From: Patescibacteria group bacterium
GTDB taxonomy: Bacteria > Patescibacteriota > Patescibacteriia > 2-12-FULL-60-25
NCBI GenBank assembly: GCA_018063125.1
Contig: JAGOQY010000004.1
Span: 1 to 33,531, forward strand
Reading direction: 5' to 3'
Length of the DNA stretch: 33,531 nucleotides
In this document: one piece after another, positions 15,484-23,883 of the stretch
How the letters are laid out: every line of letters begins with the position of its first letter
How positions within the stretch are numbered: position 1 is the stretch's first letter
Translations under genes and position numbers: made by a program
The notes under the pieces: generated by a model
The model's input: the letters and a program-made list of their open reading frames with translations, nothing else
Told to the model about the DNA's origin: nothing
The model's database searches: none

Positions 15484-16638
15484 CTACATTCCGACAATTC
15501 CTTTTAATCCTCCAACAATCGTTCCGCCGTAGCGGCCAATATCTCGTAACGTGACGAGCAGAATTAGTGTGATCAAGAGAAGGAACGCGATATTATGAAT
15601 CGCGATTTCCAGCTTGCGACTGACGGGGCGACGACGAATCTTTTCGAGGAAGAGAAAGACGACGCGACCGCCATCCAACGCAGGGATCGGAAGAAAGTTA
15701 ATCACCGCGAGGTTCACCGAAAGCATGGCGGCAAACTGCATGAGCGGAATCAATCCCTGCTCCGCCACTTCGCCTGTCATGACGGCAATTCCCACGGGGC
15801 CGGAAACGTCCTGCGCGACCTGACGCGTCACGATGAGATCTCGGAATAAATCGAAGAATGCGAACGCGATGGCTTTTGTGAGTGCGCCCGTCATCCAAAT
15901 CGCGTTCCAAGCGGCGTCGAGGACACTAAACGACACGGAGCCCATGTCAGACAACGCAATTCCCAGTCCTGGACGATTGAGCTCTGCGATCATCTCTGGC
16001 GTTGCTTTGAGCGCAATTTCTTCCGTTCCGCGTCGTACGAGGAGAGAAATCTCGGATGTGCCGTGTGCCTGAATCGCGGCATGCACCGTATCTGCGCCGG
16101 TTACCGCGGACCCATCCATTTCAATCACACGATCGCCAGGAACGAGACCAGCCTTTGCCGCCGGAGAATCTTTGAGAACTTCAACAATGGAAACGTGGCG
16201 ATCTTCAACTCGCGCATTTTCAGGCAACCCATCAAGAACCGTCACCGCACCAGAAAGAAAGATGATGAAAAACAGGACGGCCGCCAAAATCCAGTTCATC
16301 ACGACACCGGCCGCGATAATGATGATTCTCTGCCAAATCGGCTTGGAGTGAAGTGAATCCTTATCATTGATCCCTTCTTCCGATTCTCCTTTAATCCGCA
16401 CAAATCCTCCCAGCGGAAGCCAGTTCAGTGACCAGATCGTGTTTTTATAGGATCCGTTGTCGGTTCGCTTCACGCGCTTCCATTTTCCCCCATCTTTCAC
16501 GAATCCGATGAGCCGCGGAGGAAACCCATATCCGAATTCATCCGCCTTCACACCAAAAAGACGTGCGGCAAAATAATGCCCGGCTTCGTGAATCAACACG
16601 AGGACGGAAAGAACGACCAGAAAAATCAGAAGAGTCAT
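15484..16638 (-). CDS. rseP: RseP-type site-2 membrane metalloprotease (M50)
   Basis: This is an intramembrane zinc protease that cuts membrane proteins, such as anti-sigma factors or leftover signal peptides, after a first periplasmic cut. Zinc ligands and catalytic Glu lie in LIHEAGHYF (first TM helix, about 16-24). A second TM (about 100-125) precedes one PDZ domain (about 140-220, with DSPAAKAGLVPGDRVIEMDG). The third metal ligand sits in NFLPIPALDGGR (about 315-326), and a last TM is near the C-terminus. At 384 residues with a single PDZ it is slightly shorter than E. coli RseP, which has two. It sits between murI and pheS in the operon. No anti-sigma factor gene is seen in the window, so the substrate is unknown. 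Confidence 0.94.
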   Translation of the reverse strand: MTLLIFLVVLSVLVLIHEAGHYFAARLFGVKADEFGYGFPPRLIGFVKDGGKWKRVKRTDNGSYKNTIWSLNWLPLGGFVRIKGESEEGINDKDSLHSKPIWQRIIIIAAGVVMNWILAAVLFFIIFLSGAVTVLDGLPENARVEDRHVSIVEVLKDSPAAKAGLVPGDRVIEMDGSAVTGADTVHAAIQAHGTSEISLLVRRGTEEIALKATPEMIAELNRPGLGIALSDMGSVSFSVLDAAWNAIWMTGALTKAIAFAFFDLFRDLIVTRQVAQDVSGPVGIAVMTGEVAEQGLIPLMQFAAMLSVNLAVINFLPIPALDGGRVVFLFLEKIRRRPVSRKLEIAIHNIAFLLLITLILLVTLRDIGRYGGTIVGGLKGIVGM

Positions 16639-16647
16639 TGCAGGAGT

Positions 16648-17415
16648 CTATCTGCCCAGGACAGCTTTTTCAAACGTGGTCGGTCGCCCCAGCCATCGGC
16701 TCGCGATCGTGGACGTATGCTCGGAGACATCTGTGGCGGTAAATCGTTGTTCGCCGGCTGGAAGATCCGGAATGGTGGAAAGGAGTTCGTTCACGACCGA
16801 GACCCCGGAATCGATGAGCGTAACCCGGTTCCCCATGTACCGCTGGATGATGGGAGCAAGAAGTGGATAATGAGTACATCCAAGAATCAATGTGTCGATC
16901 TGATTCTGACGCAATGGCGCAAGATAGTGTTTCACGATGCGTTTGGTTTCTGGATCATTCAGCCATCCTTCTTCAACGAGCGGGACGAATAAGGGACACG
17001 CCACAGACATCACATGAAGATCTGGCCGTGCAGAACGAAGAGCATTTTCATACACGCCGGAACCAACCGTCGCACGTGTCCCGATCATCCCGACGCGGCC
17101 CTGCGTCACCGCAAGTGCGCGACGAACCGCCGGCCCAATGACGTCGTAGATGGGAATATTCGGATATGCTTTTTTGAGTGCGTCGAGCGCGTGTGCGCTC
17201 GCCGTGTTGCAAGCGACAACAATCGACGTTGCGCCCTGACTTAAAAGATACGCCGCGTCATCCAACGCATACTCGATAATCGTGTCATGAGACTTGTTTC
17301 CGTATGGCGTTCTTGCGGTGTCACCGAGATACACAAACCCCGCGTTCGGCGTTGAACGCAGGAGCTCACGGACAACCGTGAGCCCTCCAATTCCAGAATC
17401 AAATAACCCGATCAT
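16648..17415 (-). CDS. murI: Glutamate racemase
   Basis: The enzyme converts L-glutamate to D-glutamate for peptidoglycan, in the cytosol and without a cofactor. All family motifs are visible in the 255-residue protein: GLFDSGIGGLTVVREL at the start, GDTARTPYG, the first catalytic Cys in VACNTASAHAL (about 69), and the second catalytic Cys with its His in LGCTHYPLL (about 180). The ATG overlaps the pmm stop by four bases (ATGA), so the two are probably translationally coupled. Its presence implies the cell makes its own peptidoglycan precursors. This fits with the candidate wall-cutting domains encoded further right. Confidence 0.96.
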   Translation of the reverse strand: MIGLFDSGIGGLTVVRELLRSTPNAGFVYLGDTARTPYGNKSHDTIIEYALDDAAYLLSQGATSIVVACNTASAHALDALKKAYPNIPIYDVIGPAVRRALAVTQGRVGMIGTRATVGSGVYENALRSARPDLHVMSVACPLFVPLVEEGWLNDPETKRIVKHYLAPLRQNQIDTLILGCTHYPLLAPIIQRYMGNRVTLIDSGVSVVNELLSTIPDLPAGEQRFTATDVSEHTSTIASRWLGRPTTFEKAVLGR

Positions 17416-18803
17416 TTTTTGATTTCCGTTGAGAGTTCTTCGATGCGTTTTTTGAGAGATCCTTCATCTCGCGCTTCGACGTTCAGACGGAGCAACGGCT
17501 CAGTGTTGGAAGCACGAACGTTAAACCACCAGTCGCTCGCTGGCTCAGACGGATTGCGGAACTCGATGCGAATTCCATCAATCTCGGAGACGAGGGACGC
17601 AGACGGGGCGTACTGCGATTTGAGACGAGCAATCGTTCCCGCCTTGTCCTCGACTTCGAAGTTAATCTCCTCGGAATGCGCATAGCGTCGAAGAGGCGCG
17701 ACCAACTCGGAAAGCGGCTTTTCTGAGCGGTGAATCAATCGTGCAATCAGTAACATCATCAGGTCTCCAGACTCACAGTTCCAAAGATCCTTAAAGTAGA
17801 AATGCATCGAGAGTTCACCTCCAAAAATCGCTCCGGTTTCGCGCATGAGACGCTTGATATTGGCGTGCCCAACTTTGCACATTTCTGCTCGACCACCAGC
17901 CTCTGTCACGATCTCCGGGACGGCCCAGGAAGAACGGACGTCGTAGTGGATCAACCCACCCGGAACATCGCGGAGCAGTTCCATTGCAGCAAGTGCCGTC
18001 AGAAGATCACCCGAAATCGGAACGCCTTTTTCGTCGACGAACCCCACGCGGTCCGCATCCCCGTCGAACGCCACGCCCATGATCGATTTTTCTTCCTTCA
18101 CGACCTCAATCAACTTCTCCAGCGTATCAACTTTCAGAGGGTTCGCTTCATGGTTTGGGAACGAACCGTCCGGATCGAAATAGAGTGGAGAGACATCAAG
18201 CCATGGAAGCTTCGAAATCAGTGTGGGAAGGATCGCGCCGCCCATCCCGTTTCCCGCATCGATCGCGAGTTTCATCTTTGGCATGTCGCTTGGGATACGT
18301 GCGAGCTTGATCACGTGTTCGACATATCGATCGAGTGCCCCCGGATCATCTTCCACGGAACCGATACGACCGCTGTCGATCGTTTTGGATGCGAGAAACG
18401 CGTCACGCAATTCTTCCATCCCACTCCCCTCGCCCACCGGTCGACAGTCTCCCATCGCAATTTTGAATCCGTTGTACTTTCCCGGGTTGTGGGAAGCCGT
18501 AATCATGATCCCCAAATCAAATCCCCCGTTCGACAATCCGAGCAGGATATTGAACATCGGAGTTGAACAAAGACCGATTCGGACAACGTCGACCCCAGAA
18601 GTGGTCAGTCCTTCGATGAGCGCGGCCTCGAGGGCTCCGGAAGTCAGGCGCATGTCGCGACCGACCATCACGCGCTTGGAACCGAAGTGCGCCGCGGCGG
18701 CCTGACCCAGGGTTCGGGCAAAGTCAGGATCAATCTCCTCTGGGGAGAGCGCGCGGATGTCGTAGGCTTTGAAAACAGATGCGAGTTTTGGGTCAGGGGC
18801 CAT
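17412..18803 (-). CDS. Phosphomannomutase/phosphoglucomutase (alpha-D-phosphohexomutase)
   Basis: The enzyme interconverts hexose 6-phosphate and 1-phosphate for nucleotide-sugar supply. The 463-residue protein has the four-domain layout. Domain 1 carries the phosphoserine loop MITASHNPGKYNGFK (Ser at about 107). Domain 2 holds the magnesium loop FDGDADRVGF (about 245-250). Domain 3 has the sugar-binding GELSMHFYF, the GE(M/L)S motif of PMM/PGM enzymes. Domain 4 has a phosphate-binding RASNTEPLLRL near the end. Whether mannose, glucose or both are used cannot be told from sequence; it resembles the dual-specificity AlgC group. I chose the ATG at 18803; a TTG at 18824 would extend into the lemA promoter. 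It is the first gene of the pmm-murI-rseP-pheS-pheT run. Confidence 0.94.
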   Translation of the reverse strand: MAPDPKLASVFKAYDIRALSPEEIDPDFARTLGQAAAAHFGSKRVMVGRDMRLTSGALEAALIEGLTTSGVDVVRIGLCSTPMFNILLGLSNGGFDLGIMITASHNPGKYNGFKIAMGDCRPVGEGSGMEELRDAFLASKTIDSGRIGSVEDDPGALDRYVEHVIKLARIPSDMPKMKLAIDAGNGMGGAILPTLISKLPWLDVSPLYFDPDGSFPNHEANPLKVDTLEKLIEVVKEEKSIMGVAFDGDADRVGFVDEKGVPISGDLLTALAAMELLRDVPGGLIHYDVRSSWAVPEIVTEAGGRAEMCKVGHANIKRLMRETGAIFGGELSMHFYFKDLWNCESGDLMMLLIARLIHRSEKPLSELVAPLRRYAHSEEINFEVEDKAGTIARLKSQYAPSASLVSEIDGIRIEFRNPSEPASDWWFNVRASNTEPLLRLNVEARDEGSLKKRIEELSTEIKK

Positions 18804-18806
18804 AGC

Positions 18807-18835
18807 TTTACAATTAGTCAGCAATTTTCTATGAT
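18807..18835 (+). promoter_or_regulatory. Sigma70-type promoter for lemA
   Basis: TTTACA (18807-18812) and TATGAT (18830-18835) are separated by exactly 17 nt, each matching consensus at 5 of 6 positions. The predicted start is near 18842, leaving a leader of about 30 nt before the lemA ATG with no clear Shine-Dalgarno sequence. It lies in the 68-base divergent gap with pmm. A weaker - strand pair (TTGTCA at 18862-18867, TACCCT at 18839-18844, 17 nt apart) could serve pmm. Confidence 0.7.
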
Positions 18836-18871
18836 TTTAGGGTAAAGATCTAACCATCCTCTGACAAGCCT

Positions 18872-19423
18872 ATGCTGACTGTTTGGATTCTCCTTGGTGC
18901 CCTCGTACTCATCGGTTTGTGGGCGATTGCGACATTTAATGGGCTTATTACGCTCAAGAATCGAACGGACGAAGCGTGGTCCGATATCGATGTTCAGCTG
19001 AAGCGCCGCTACGATTTGATCCCCAACCTCGTCGAAACCGTGAAAGGCTACGCCGGACACGAGTCTGCGACGATGGAAAAAGTGATCCAGGCTCGTAACA
19101 TGGCTATGGGCGCAAAGACCATGGGTGAGCACGTACAGGCCGAAAACATGCTTTCTCAGACCTTGAAGAGCTTGTTTGCCGTTTCAGAAGCGTACCCAGA
19201 TCTGAAGGCCAACACGAACTTTCTTCAGCTTCAGCAGGAGCTGACAGACACGGAAGACAAGATTCAGGCGTCTCGCCGCTTCTACAACGGCAACGTCCGC
19301 GACTTCAACACGAAGCTTCAGGTGTTCCCGACCAACATGATTGGTGGAATGCTCGGATTTACGAAACGCGAGTTCTTCGAAATTACTGAAGCGGAAAAAG
19401 CCAACCCTCAAGTGAAATTCTAA
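18872..19423 (+). CDS. lemA: LemA family membrane protein
   Basis: The 183-residue protein has one N-terminal membrane helix (about 3-22) and the helical LemA domain with its hallmark segments: DEAWSDIDVQLKRRYDLIPNLVETVKGYA, then LQQELTDTEDKIQASRRFYNGNVRDFN, and the end of the domain around FPTNMIGGMLGF. Function is unproven; LemA proteins are often next to M48 proteases or TPM-domain proteins and are linked to envelope stress. Here htpX follows at once, matching that common pairing. It has its own promoter and no visible ribosome binding site. Confidence 0.95.
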   Translation: MLTVWILLGALVLIGLWAIATFNGLITLKNRTDEAWSDIDVQLKRRYDLIPNLVETVKGYAGHESATMEKVIQARNMAMGAKTMGEHVQAENMLSQTLKSLFAVSEAYPDLKANTNFLQLQQELTDTEDKIQASRRFYNGNVRDFNTKLQVFPTNMIGGMLGFTKREFFEITEAEKANPQVKF

Positions 19424-19431
19424 CGAGTTCG

Positions 19432-19458
19432 AAAGAGGCGGGTGATCCCCGCCTCTTT
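19432..19458 (+). terminator. 11-bp hairpin between lemA and htpX
   Basis: Bases 19432-19442 and 19448-19458 are exact complements around a 5-nt loop. The 3' arm ends in CTTT and then GCTG, so the U-run is short. It may end part of the lemA transcripts, making LemA more abundant than HtpX, while the rest read through. Confidence 0.55.
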
Positions 19459-19471
19459 GCTGTCTATCTCT

Positions 19472-20359
19472 ATGTATTCCCACATTGATTCCAACCGACG
19501 AAAATCCTGGATCCTGATTTTTCTGTTTATCGGGATTCTGGCAATGGCGGGATACGTCTATGGTTACATCGTGAGCGACACCGGACCGTTTGGTTTGATC
19601 CTCGCACTCTCCATTTCGCTCGTCATGACACTCGTGTCGTGGTTTGCCGGAGACAAGATCGCTCTCGCGTCGAGTGGTGCACAGGAACTGACAGAGAAGG
19701 AAACGTTTCCAACATTGTGGAACGTGGTAGAAAATCTTTCGATCACGGCTGGAATCCCTCGTCCACGCATCTACGTCATCCAGGACGAATCTCCGAATGC
19801 GTTTGCGACGGGACGCGATCCAGAGCATGCGTCCGTTGCCGTGACGACCGGACTTCTCGCACGACTGGAGAAAATCGAACTCGAAGGCGTGCTCGCGCAC
19901 GAACTCTCGCACGTGAAGAATCTGGATATCCGCGTGATGATGTTGGTCATTGTGCTCGTTGGCGCGCTCACGATTCTCGGAGATTGGTTCATTCGCGCAA
20001 GCTTTAGCGGACGAGAACGAAAGAACGCCGGCCCCATCATGTTGATTGGAATCGCGTTCCTTATTCTCTCTCCCCTGATCGGGGAACTGATCAAGCTTGC
20101 GATCTCTCGAAAGCGTGAATATCTCGCAGATGCGTCTGGCGCATTGCTGACACGATATCCAGAAGGCCTCGCGAGTGCGCTTGAAAAAATTCGTGATGCG
20201 GCGATCCCGATGGAACGAACGTCTTCCGCGACAAATCATCTCTGGATTTCGGCGCCGGCAAAGGCTTCGTTCAGTTCAAAACTCACGGGACTGTTTTCCA
20301 CACATCCGCCGATTGATGATCGCATCGCCAAATTGCGTGCGATGGGAGATAATCACTAA
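19472..20359 (+). CDS. htpX: HtpX-type M48 membrane zinc metalloprotease
   Basis: This is a membrane protease of the quality-control family that degrades damaged membrane proteins. The 295-residue protein has two N-terminal TM helices (about 12-32 and 37-58), the zinc motif HELSH (about 142-146) and further TM segments (about 152-175 and 190-210). The third zinc ligand is in REYLADASGA (about 217-226). The C-terminal THPPIDDRIAKLRAM is characteristic. I chose the ATG at 19472; a GTG at 19442 would lie inside the hairpin and add an unlikely extension. It lies between lemA and the clpC-like gene, 5 bases from the latter, suggesting an envelope/proteostasis operon. Confidence 0.95.
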   Translation: MYSHIDSNRRKSWILIFLFIGILAMAGYVYGYIVSDTGPFGLILALSISLVMTLVSWFAGDKIALASSGAQELTEKETFPTLWNVVENLSITAGIPRPRIYVIQDESPNAFATGRDPEHASVAVTTGLLARLEKIELEGVLAHELSHVKNLDIRVMMLVIVLVGALTILGDWFIRASFSGRERKNAGPIMLIGIAFLILSPLIGELIKLAISRKREYLADASGALLTRYPEGLASALEKIRDAAIPMERTSSATNHLWISAPAKASFSSKLTGLFSTHPPIDDRIAKLRAMGDNH

Positions 20360-20364
20360 GAACC

Positions 20365-22842
20365 ATGCTTAACCCCGACCTTCTCGATCGATTTACGACA
20401 CACCTCAAGGAAGCGCTTCAAAAAGCGCTGAGTTTTTCGGTCATGAATGGCCGCGATCTTGTGGAGCCCGGAGATCTCATTGTCGGTTTGATGATGGAAA
20501 AAGGCTCTGTCGGCTCTGAGCTCCTCACGAAAGCTGGGCTCGACGTGAAAAAAGCGGAAGCGGCATTTCGTGGATTTCCGGCAACCACGGCGCGCATTGC
20601 GACGCCAGATCTTTCACTGGGTGTGAAACGCATCATCGAAAAATGTGTGTTGACCGCGCATCTTCATGAACACAAATACGTGGGAACGGAACATCTGCTC
20701 TCCGCGATTTTGGAGGGATCGTATCCGGACGTCACCGCATTCTTTGATGCGAACGGCGTGACACCGGGGCTTCTTCGCGAACAGGTTGTTCAAGTGTTGA
20801 AATCGACATCTCGTTTTCCAGAACTCGTGAACAGCGACGAACTGGAAGAACCGAACGACCAACGCCCGCCGGATGCGCCACGCGGGCCTCAGCCACCTCC
20901 ACCCGGACGCGCGCCGCGTGCTTCTGCGTTGGATTCGTTTACGCGTGATCTCACCAAACCAGAAACCGCAGAACAGCTTGATCCGGTCATTGGACGTGAT
21001 CGCGAATTGGAACGCGTGATCGAAATTCTGTGCCGTCGAAATAAAAACAATCCAATTCTTCTCGGAGAACCGGGTGTCGGAAAGACCGCAATCGTGGAAG
21101 GACTCGCCAAGCGACTTTCCGAAGGCGACGTGCCGGATGCGTTGCACGGAAAAAAACTTCTCTCGCTCGATCTTGCGCTGACGGTTGCGGGAACGATGTA
21201 TCGCGGAGAATTTGAAGCGCGACTCAAACAGATTCTCGATGAAGTTCGCAATGACGCGAACATCATCTTGTTTATCGATGAAATCCACAACATCGTTGGC
21301 GCGGGCTCAACAACCGGCTCGCTCGACGCCGCAAATATCTTGAAGCCGGCGTTGGCTCGCGGAGAAATTCGTTGTGTTGGGGCGACGACGTGGGCGGAAT
21401 ACAAGAAACACATTGAACCTGATGCCGCGCTCGAACGACGTTTTCAGCCTGTCACGGTGGAAGAACCATCACCGACGGCAACGCTTGGCATCATCGAAGG
21501 ATTGTTGGAGCACTACGCAAAATTTCATCGCGTCTCGTATGCCGCAGATGTGCCGGCGGCGTGTGTGAAATTTGCGGAACGCTATCTGACCGATCGTCAT
21601 TTCCCAGACAAGGCGATCGATCTTTTGGATGAAGCCGCGGCGTGTGTCATCGCGCGTCGACGTTCGCGTGAACGCATGGAACGACTTTCTGCGTTGGATC
21701 TCGCCATTCTTGCGGCAGATGAACTCAAGCAAGATTTTGTCGTCGAGGGAAAACTTGATGAAGCGGAAGTTTCTGCGCGTGAAGCAACACGATTGAAGAA
21801 AGAGCGAACGTCTCTCACCGCCGCCTACGAAAAACAACGCGAGAAGGATCAGCCCATCGTCACGATGATGGATGTTGCCGAAGTTGTTTCTCGCATGTCT
21901 GGTGTTTCGGTTCCCACGATTCTGGCAACAGAACGAGAACGAATCTCTACGCTGGGAGAGAATCTTCGTGGAAAAATTATCGGACAAGACGCCGCCGTGC
22001 TCGCGGTCGCAGACGTGGTTTCTCGCTCACGCCTCGGACTCTCAGATCCGAAGCGTCCAAAAGCGGCGATGCTGTTTGTGGGTCCATCGGGAACCGGAAA
22101 AACAGAAACCGCTCGCGCTCTTGCAATGGAATTATTTGGTCGGCCGGATGCGTTGATCAAACTCGACATGTCGGAGTTTTCGGAAGGACACACGGTTTCA
22201 AAACTTGTTGGCTCCCCTGCCGGATATGTCGGATATCGTGAATCCACAAAACTCACGGATGCGGTTCGCAAGCGTCCGCACGCGGTGGTGCTCTTCGATG
22301 AATTTGAGAAAGCCCATTCCGACGTACAAAATCTTCTCCTTCAAATCTTGGAAGACGGCACAATCTCGGATGGAACCGGCCGGCCTGTTTCATTCCGTCA
22401 CGCGTACGTCATCCTCACCTCCAACGTCGGAAGTGATCAGATCGGAAAGAAAACACTCGGGTTTGGCGGAGATGCCACGGACGCAAAAAATCTCATCAAG
22501 GACGAACTCGGACAACGCTTCCGCCCGGAACTTCTCAATCGATTGGATCGCACCGTAATCTTCCATCCGCTGGATCGTGAACCGCTGAAGGAGATTCTCC
22601 GCCGCGAAGTCTCGGAAATCTTGAATCGTGTCTCGAGTGTCCAAAACGTTGCATGCCACGCCGGAGACGATGTTCTCGAATGGCTCCTCGCACAGCCGCT
22701 TCCTCCGGAAGAAGGCGCACGAGCCGCACGAAGGCTTGTCGAACGTGAGGTGACCGCACTCATCGGAAGACTGCTCGCTGAACGTCCGCAGAAAAAAACG
22801 CTACAATTAAAAGCGACCGCCAAGGGACTGAGGATCATCTAA
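20365..22842 (+). CDS. clpC: ClpC-type AAA+ protein unfoldase
   Basis: This is a two-ring-domain ATPase that unfolds proteins, normally feeding the ClpP protease. The 825-residue protein has an N-terminal Clp-repeat domain (about 1-145), then a Pro-rich linker (about 165-190). The first AAA+ domain has Walker A GEPGVGKT (about 235) and Walker B ILFIDEIHN; a short coiled M-type segment follows (about 425-490). The second AAA+ domain has Walker A GPSGTGKT (about 574) and Walker B VVLFDEFEKAH. KKTLGFGG (about 694-701) matches the position of the ClpP-docking loop in ClpC, which suggests it works with ClpP, although clpP is not in the window. ClpB is less likely because the M domain is short and this loop is present. 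GATAAT lies 11 nt before the ATG and might be an internal promoter. Confidence 0.93.
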   Translation: MLNPDLLDRFTTHLKEALQKALSFSVMNGRDLVEPGDLIVGLMMEKGSVGSELLTKAGLDVKKAEAAFRGFPATTARIATPDLSLGVKRIIEKCVLTAHLHEHKYVGTEHLLSAILEGSYPDVTAFFDANGVTPGLLREQVVQVLKSTSRFPELVNSDELEEPNDQRPPDAPRGPQPPPPGRAPRASALDSFTRDLTKPETAEQLDPVIGRDRELERVIEILCRRNKNNPILLGEPGVGKTAIVEGLAKRLSEGDVPDALHGKKLLSLDLALTVAGTMYRGEFEARLKQILDEVRNDANIILFIDEIHNIVGAGSTTGSLDAANILKPALARGEIRCVGATTWAEYKKHIEPDAALERRFQPVTVEEPSPTATLGIIEGLLEHYAKFHRVSYAADVPAACVKFAERYLTDRHFPDKAIDLLDEAAACVIARRRSRERMERLSALDLAILAADELKQDFVVEGKLDEAEVSAREATRLKKERTSLTAAYEKQREKDQPIVTMMDVAEVVSRMSGVSVPTILATERERISTLGENLRGKIIGQDAAVLAVADVVSRSRLGLSDPKRPKAAMLFVGPSGTGKTETARALAMELFGRPDALIKLDMSEFSEGHTVSKLVGSPAGYVGYRESTKLTDAVRKRPHAVVLFDEFEKAHSDVQNLLLQILEDGTISDGTGRPVSFRHAYVILTSNVGSDQIGKKTLGFGGDATDAKNLIKDELGQRFRPELLNRLDRTVIFHPLDREPLKEILRREVSEILNRVSSVQNVACHAGDDVLEWLLAQPLPPEEGARAARRLVEREVTALIGRLLAERPQKKTLQLKATAKGLRII

Positions 22843-22846
22843 CGTC

Positions 22847-23845
22847 ATGGCAGAGCTTCAAGGAGGAACATCGGCCCCCGCACGACGTCGTGCGGGTGGT
22901 TCGCGTCCCGGAGCTCCACGCGGAGCGGGATTCAACCCCCAGCTCATGGCGATGAACATCGATGCACGAAAATCCATCTCTCGTCGGGATGGATCTTCTG
23001 CAGATCGTGAGTTTCAAGAAATTATGGGTGGAGATACCCAGCTCAGTGATGAAAGCTTGGGCGGCTCAGACGAACGCTCTGTTCTGGATGCCGTGCAGGC
23101 TCGAAGCTATACCGATGAGCAAAGTCTCGAAATCGAGGGACCGCTTGCTGGCGGTGGAATGATGTCTTCTCAGGTCGAGGAACTCGAAGCGGCACGACAA
23201 CGCGAAAGACAGATGCGACGCACACAATCGCAATTCACCGGTGAACATGCAGGCGGATCCTCAACTTCGGACACCGAAGAAGCTCAATCGCCGCAGAGAC
23301 AAGAATCGGGGGCCGCCGAGGCGGAGGAAGAAGCAGAAGAAGAGGAGGAAGAGGATCACGAACAACAGGCGGCGTTCGAAATGCAGCGCGCGCAGTCCCA
23401 AGCCGCGCAGGAGGTGAAGAACAAGGTCGCGGAAAATCTGAAAGAGCGTTTCCGTGTCAAAATGCAGAATCGGATGGCAAAGCGATCGGCAAACACAGGC
23501 GTACGCACCGGCGTGGAAGGAGCAGAGTTTGCCGGGTCAGAGGTCGTTGTCCCGCTCATCCTGTTTGTTCTCCAGCTCAACGTACAGATGGTCAACAAGT
23601 ACATCTTTACGCCGATGCTGTTCAAGGGCTGGAATGAACAGGCTGACGAAGCGATCGACGGCATGATGTTTTTTGATCAATCTTTTCCAGAAGATGTCCT
23701 CACGGTATTTGTCGATATCATCATCGCCATTGCGGTTTTCATGCTTTGTGCCACGTTTCTCATTATCGTGGCCGCTATTGCCATGAGTATTGATGGCGCC
23801 TTTCAGGTCGTTTCACAGATTGGTGATGCGGCCACCGGTCGATAG
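22847..23845 (+). CDS. Hypothetical two-TM membrane protein with acidic disordered arm
   Basis: The product is not recognised. The 332 residues begin with an Arg/Gly/Pro-rich basic stretch (1-30). A long low-complexity arm rich in Ser, Gln and Glu follows, with a run of almost only Glu at about 157-171, and then an amphipathic helix (about 175-215). The C-terminus has two hydrophobic helices (about 233-252 and 285-313) separated by about 30 residues (KYIFTPMLFKGWNEQADEAIDG). No signal peptide is present, so the long arm is probably cytoplasmic. It starts 4 bases after the clpC stop and leads the envelope cluster. It may be a scaffold or membrane partner of the pilin-like proteins downstream, but no family motif proves this. 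Confidence 0.8.
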   Translation: MAELQGGTSAPARRRAGGSRPGAPRGAGFNPQLMAMNIDARKSISRRDGSSADREFQEIMGGDTQLSDESLGGSDERSVLDAVQARSYTDEQSLEIEGPLAGGGMMSSQVEELEAARQRERQMRRTQSQFTGEHAGGSSTSDTEEAQSPQRQESGAAEAEEEAEEEEEEDHEQQAAFEMQRAQSQAAQEVKNKVAENLKERFRVKMQNRMAKRSANTGVRTGVEGAEFAGSEVVVPLILFVLQLNVQMVNKYIFTPMLFKGWNEQADEAIDGMMFFDQSFPEDVLTVFVDIIIAIAVFMLCATFLIIVAAIAMSIDGAFQVVSQIGDAATGR

Positions 23846-23864
23846 CACGAATCGAGGGTGAAAA

Positions 23865-23873
23865 TGGTATACT
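23865..23873 (+). promoter_or_regulatory. Extended -10 promoter, near-leaderless start of the propeller gene
   Basis: TGGTATACT ends 10 nt before the ATG at 23884, with no clear -35 box. The predicted start at about 23880 leaves 3-4 nt of leader. The intergenic gap is only 38 bases, so promoter and start site lie together. Confidence 0.6.
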
Positions 23874-23883
23874 CTTGGCGTAT

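Noticed and set aside
14394-15520. Possible T-box before pheS or pheT
   Set aside because: No GGGTGGNACCGCG-type core or switchable terminator is found; the genes sit inside an operon with 3 to 25 base gaps.
19184-20239. 351-codon open frame antisense to lemA and htpX
   Set aside because: Both genes on the + strand have clear family motifs; the antisense product is Arg/His-rich without any motif.
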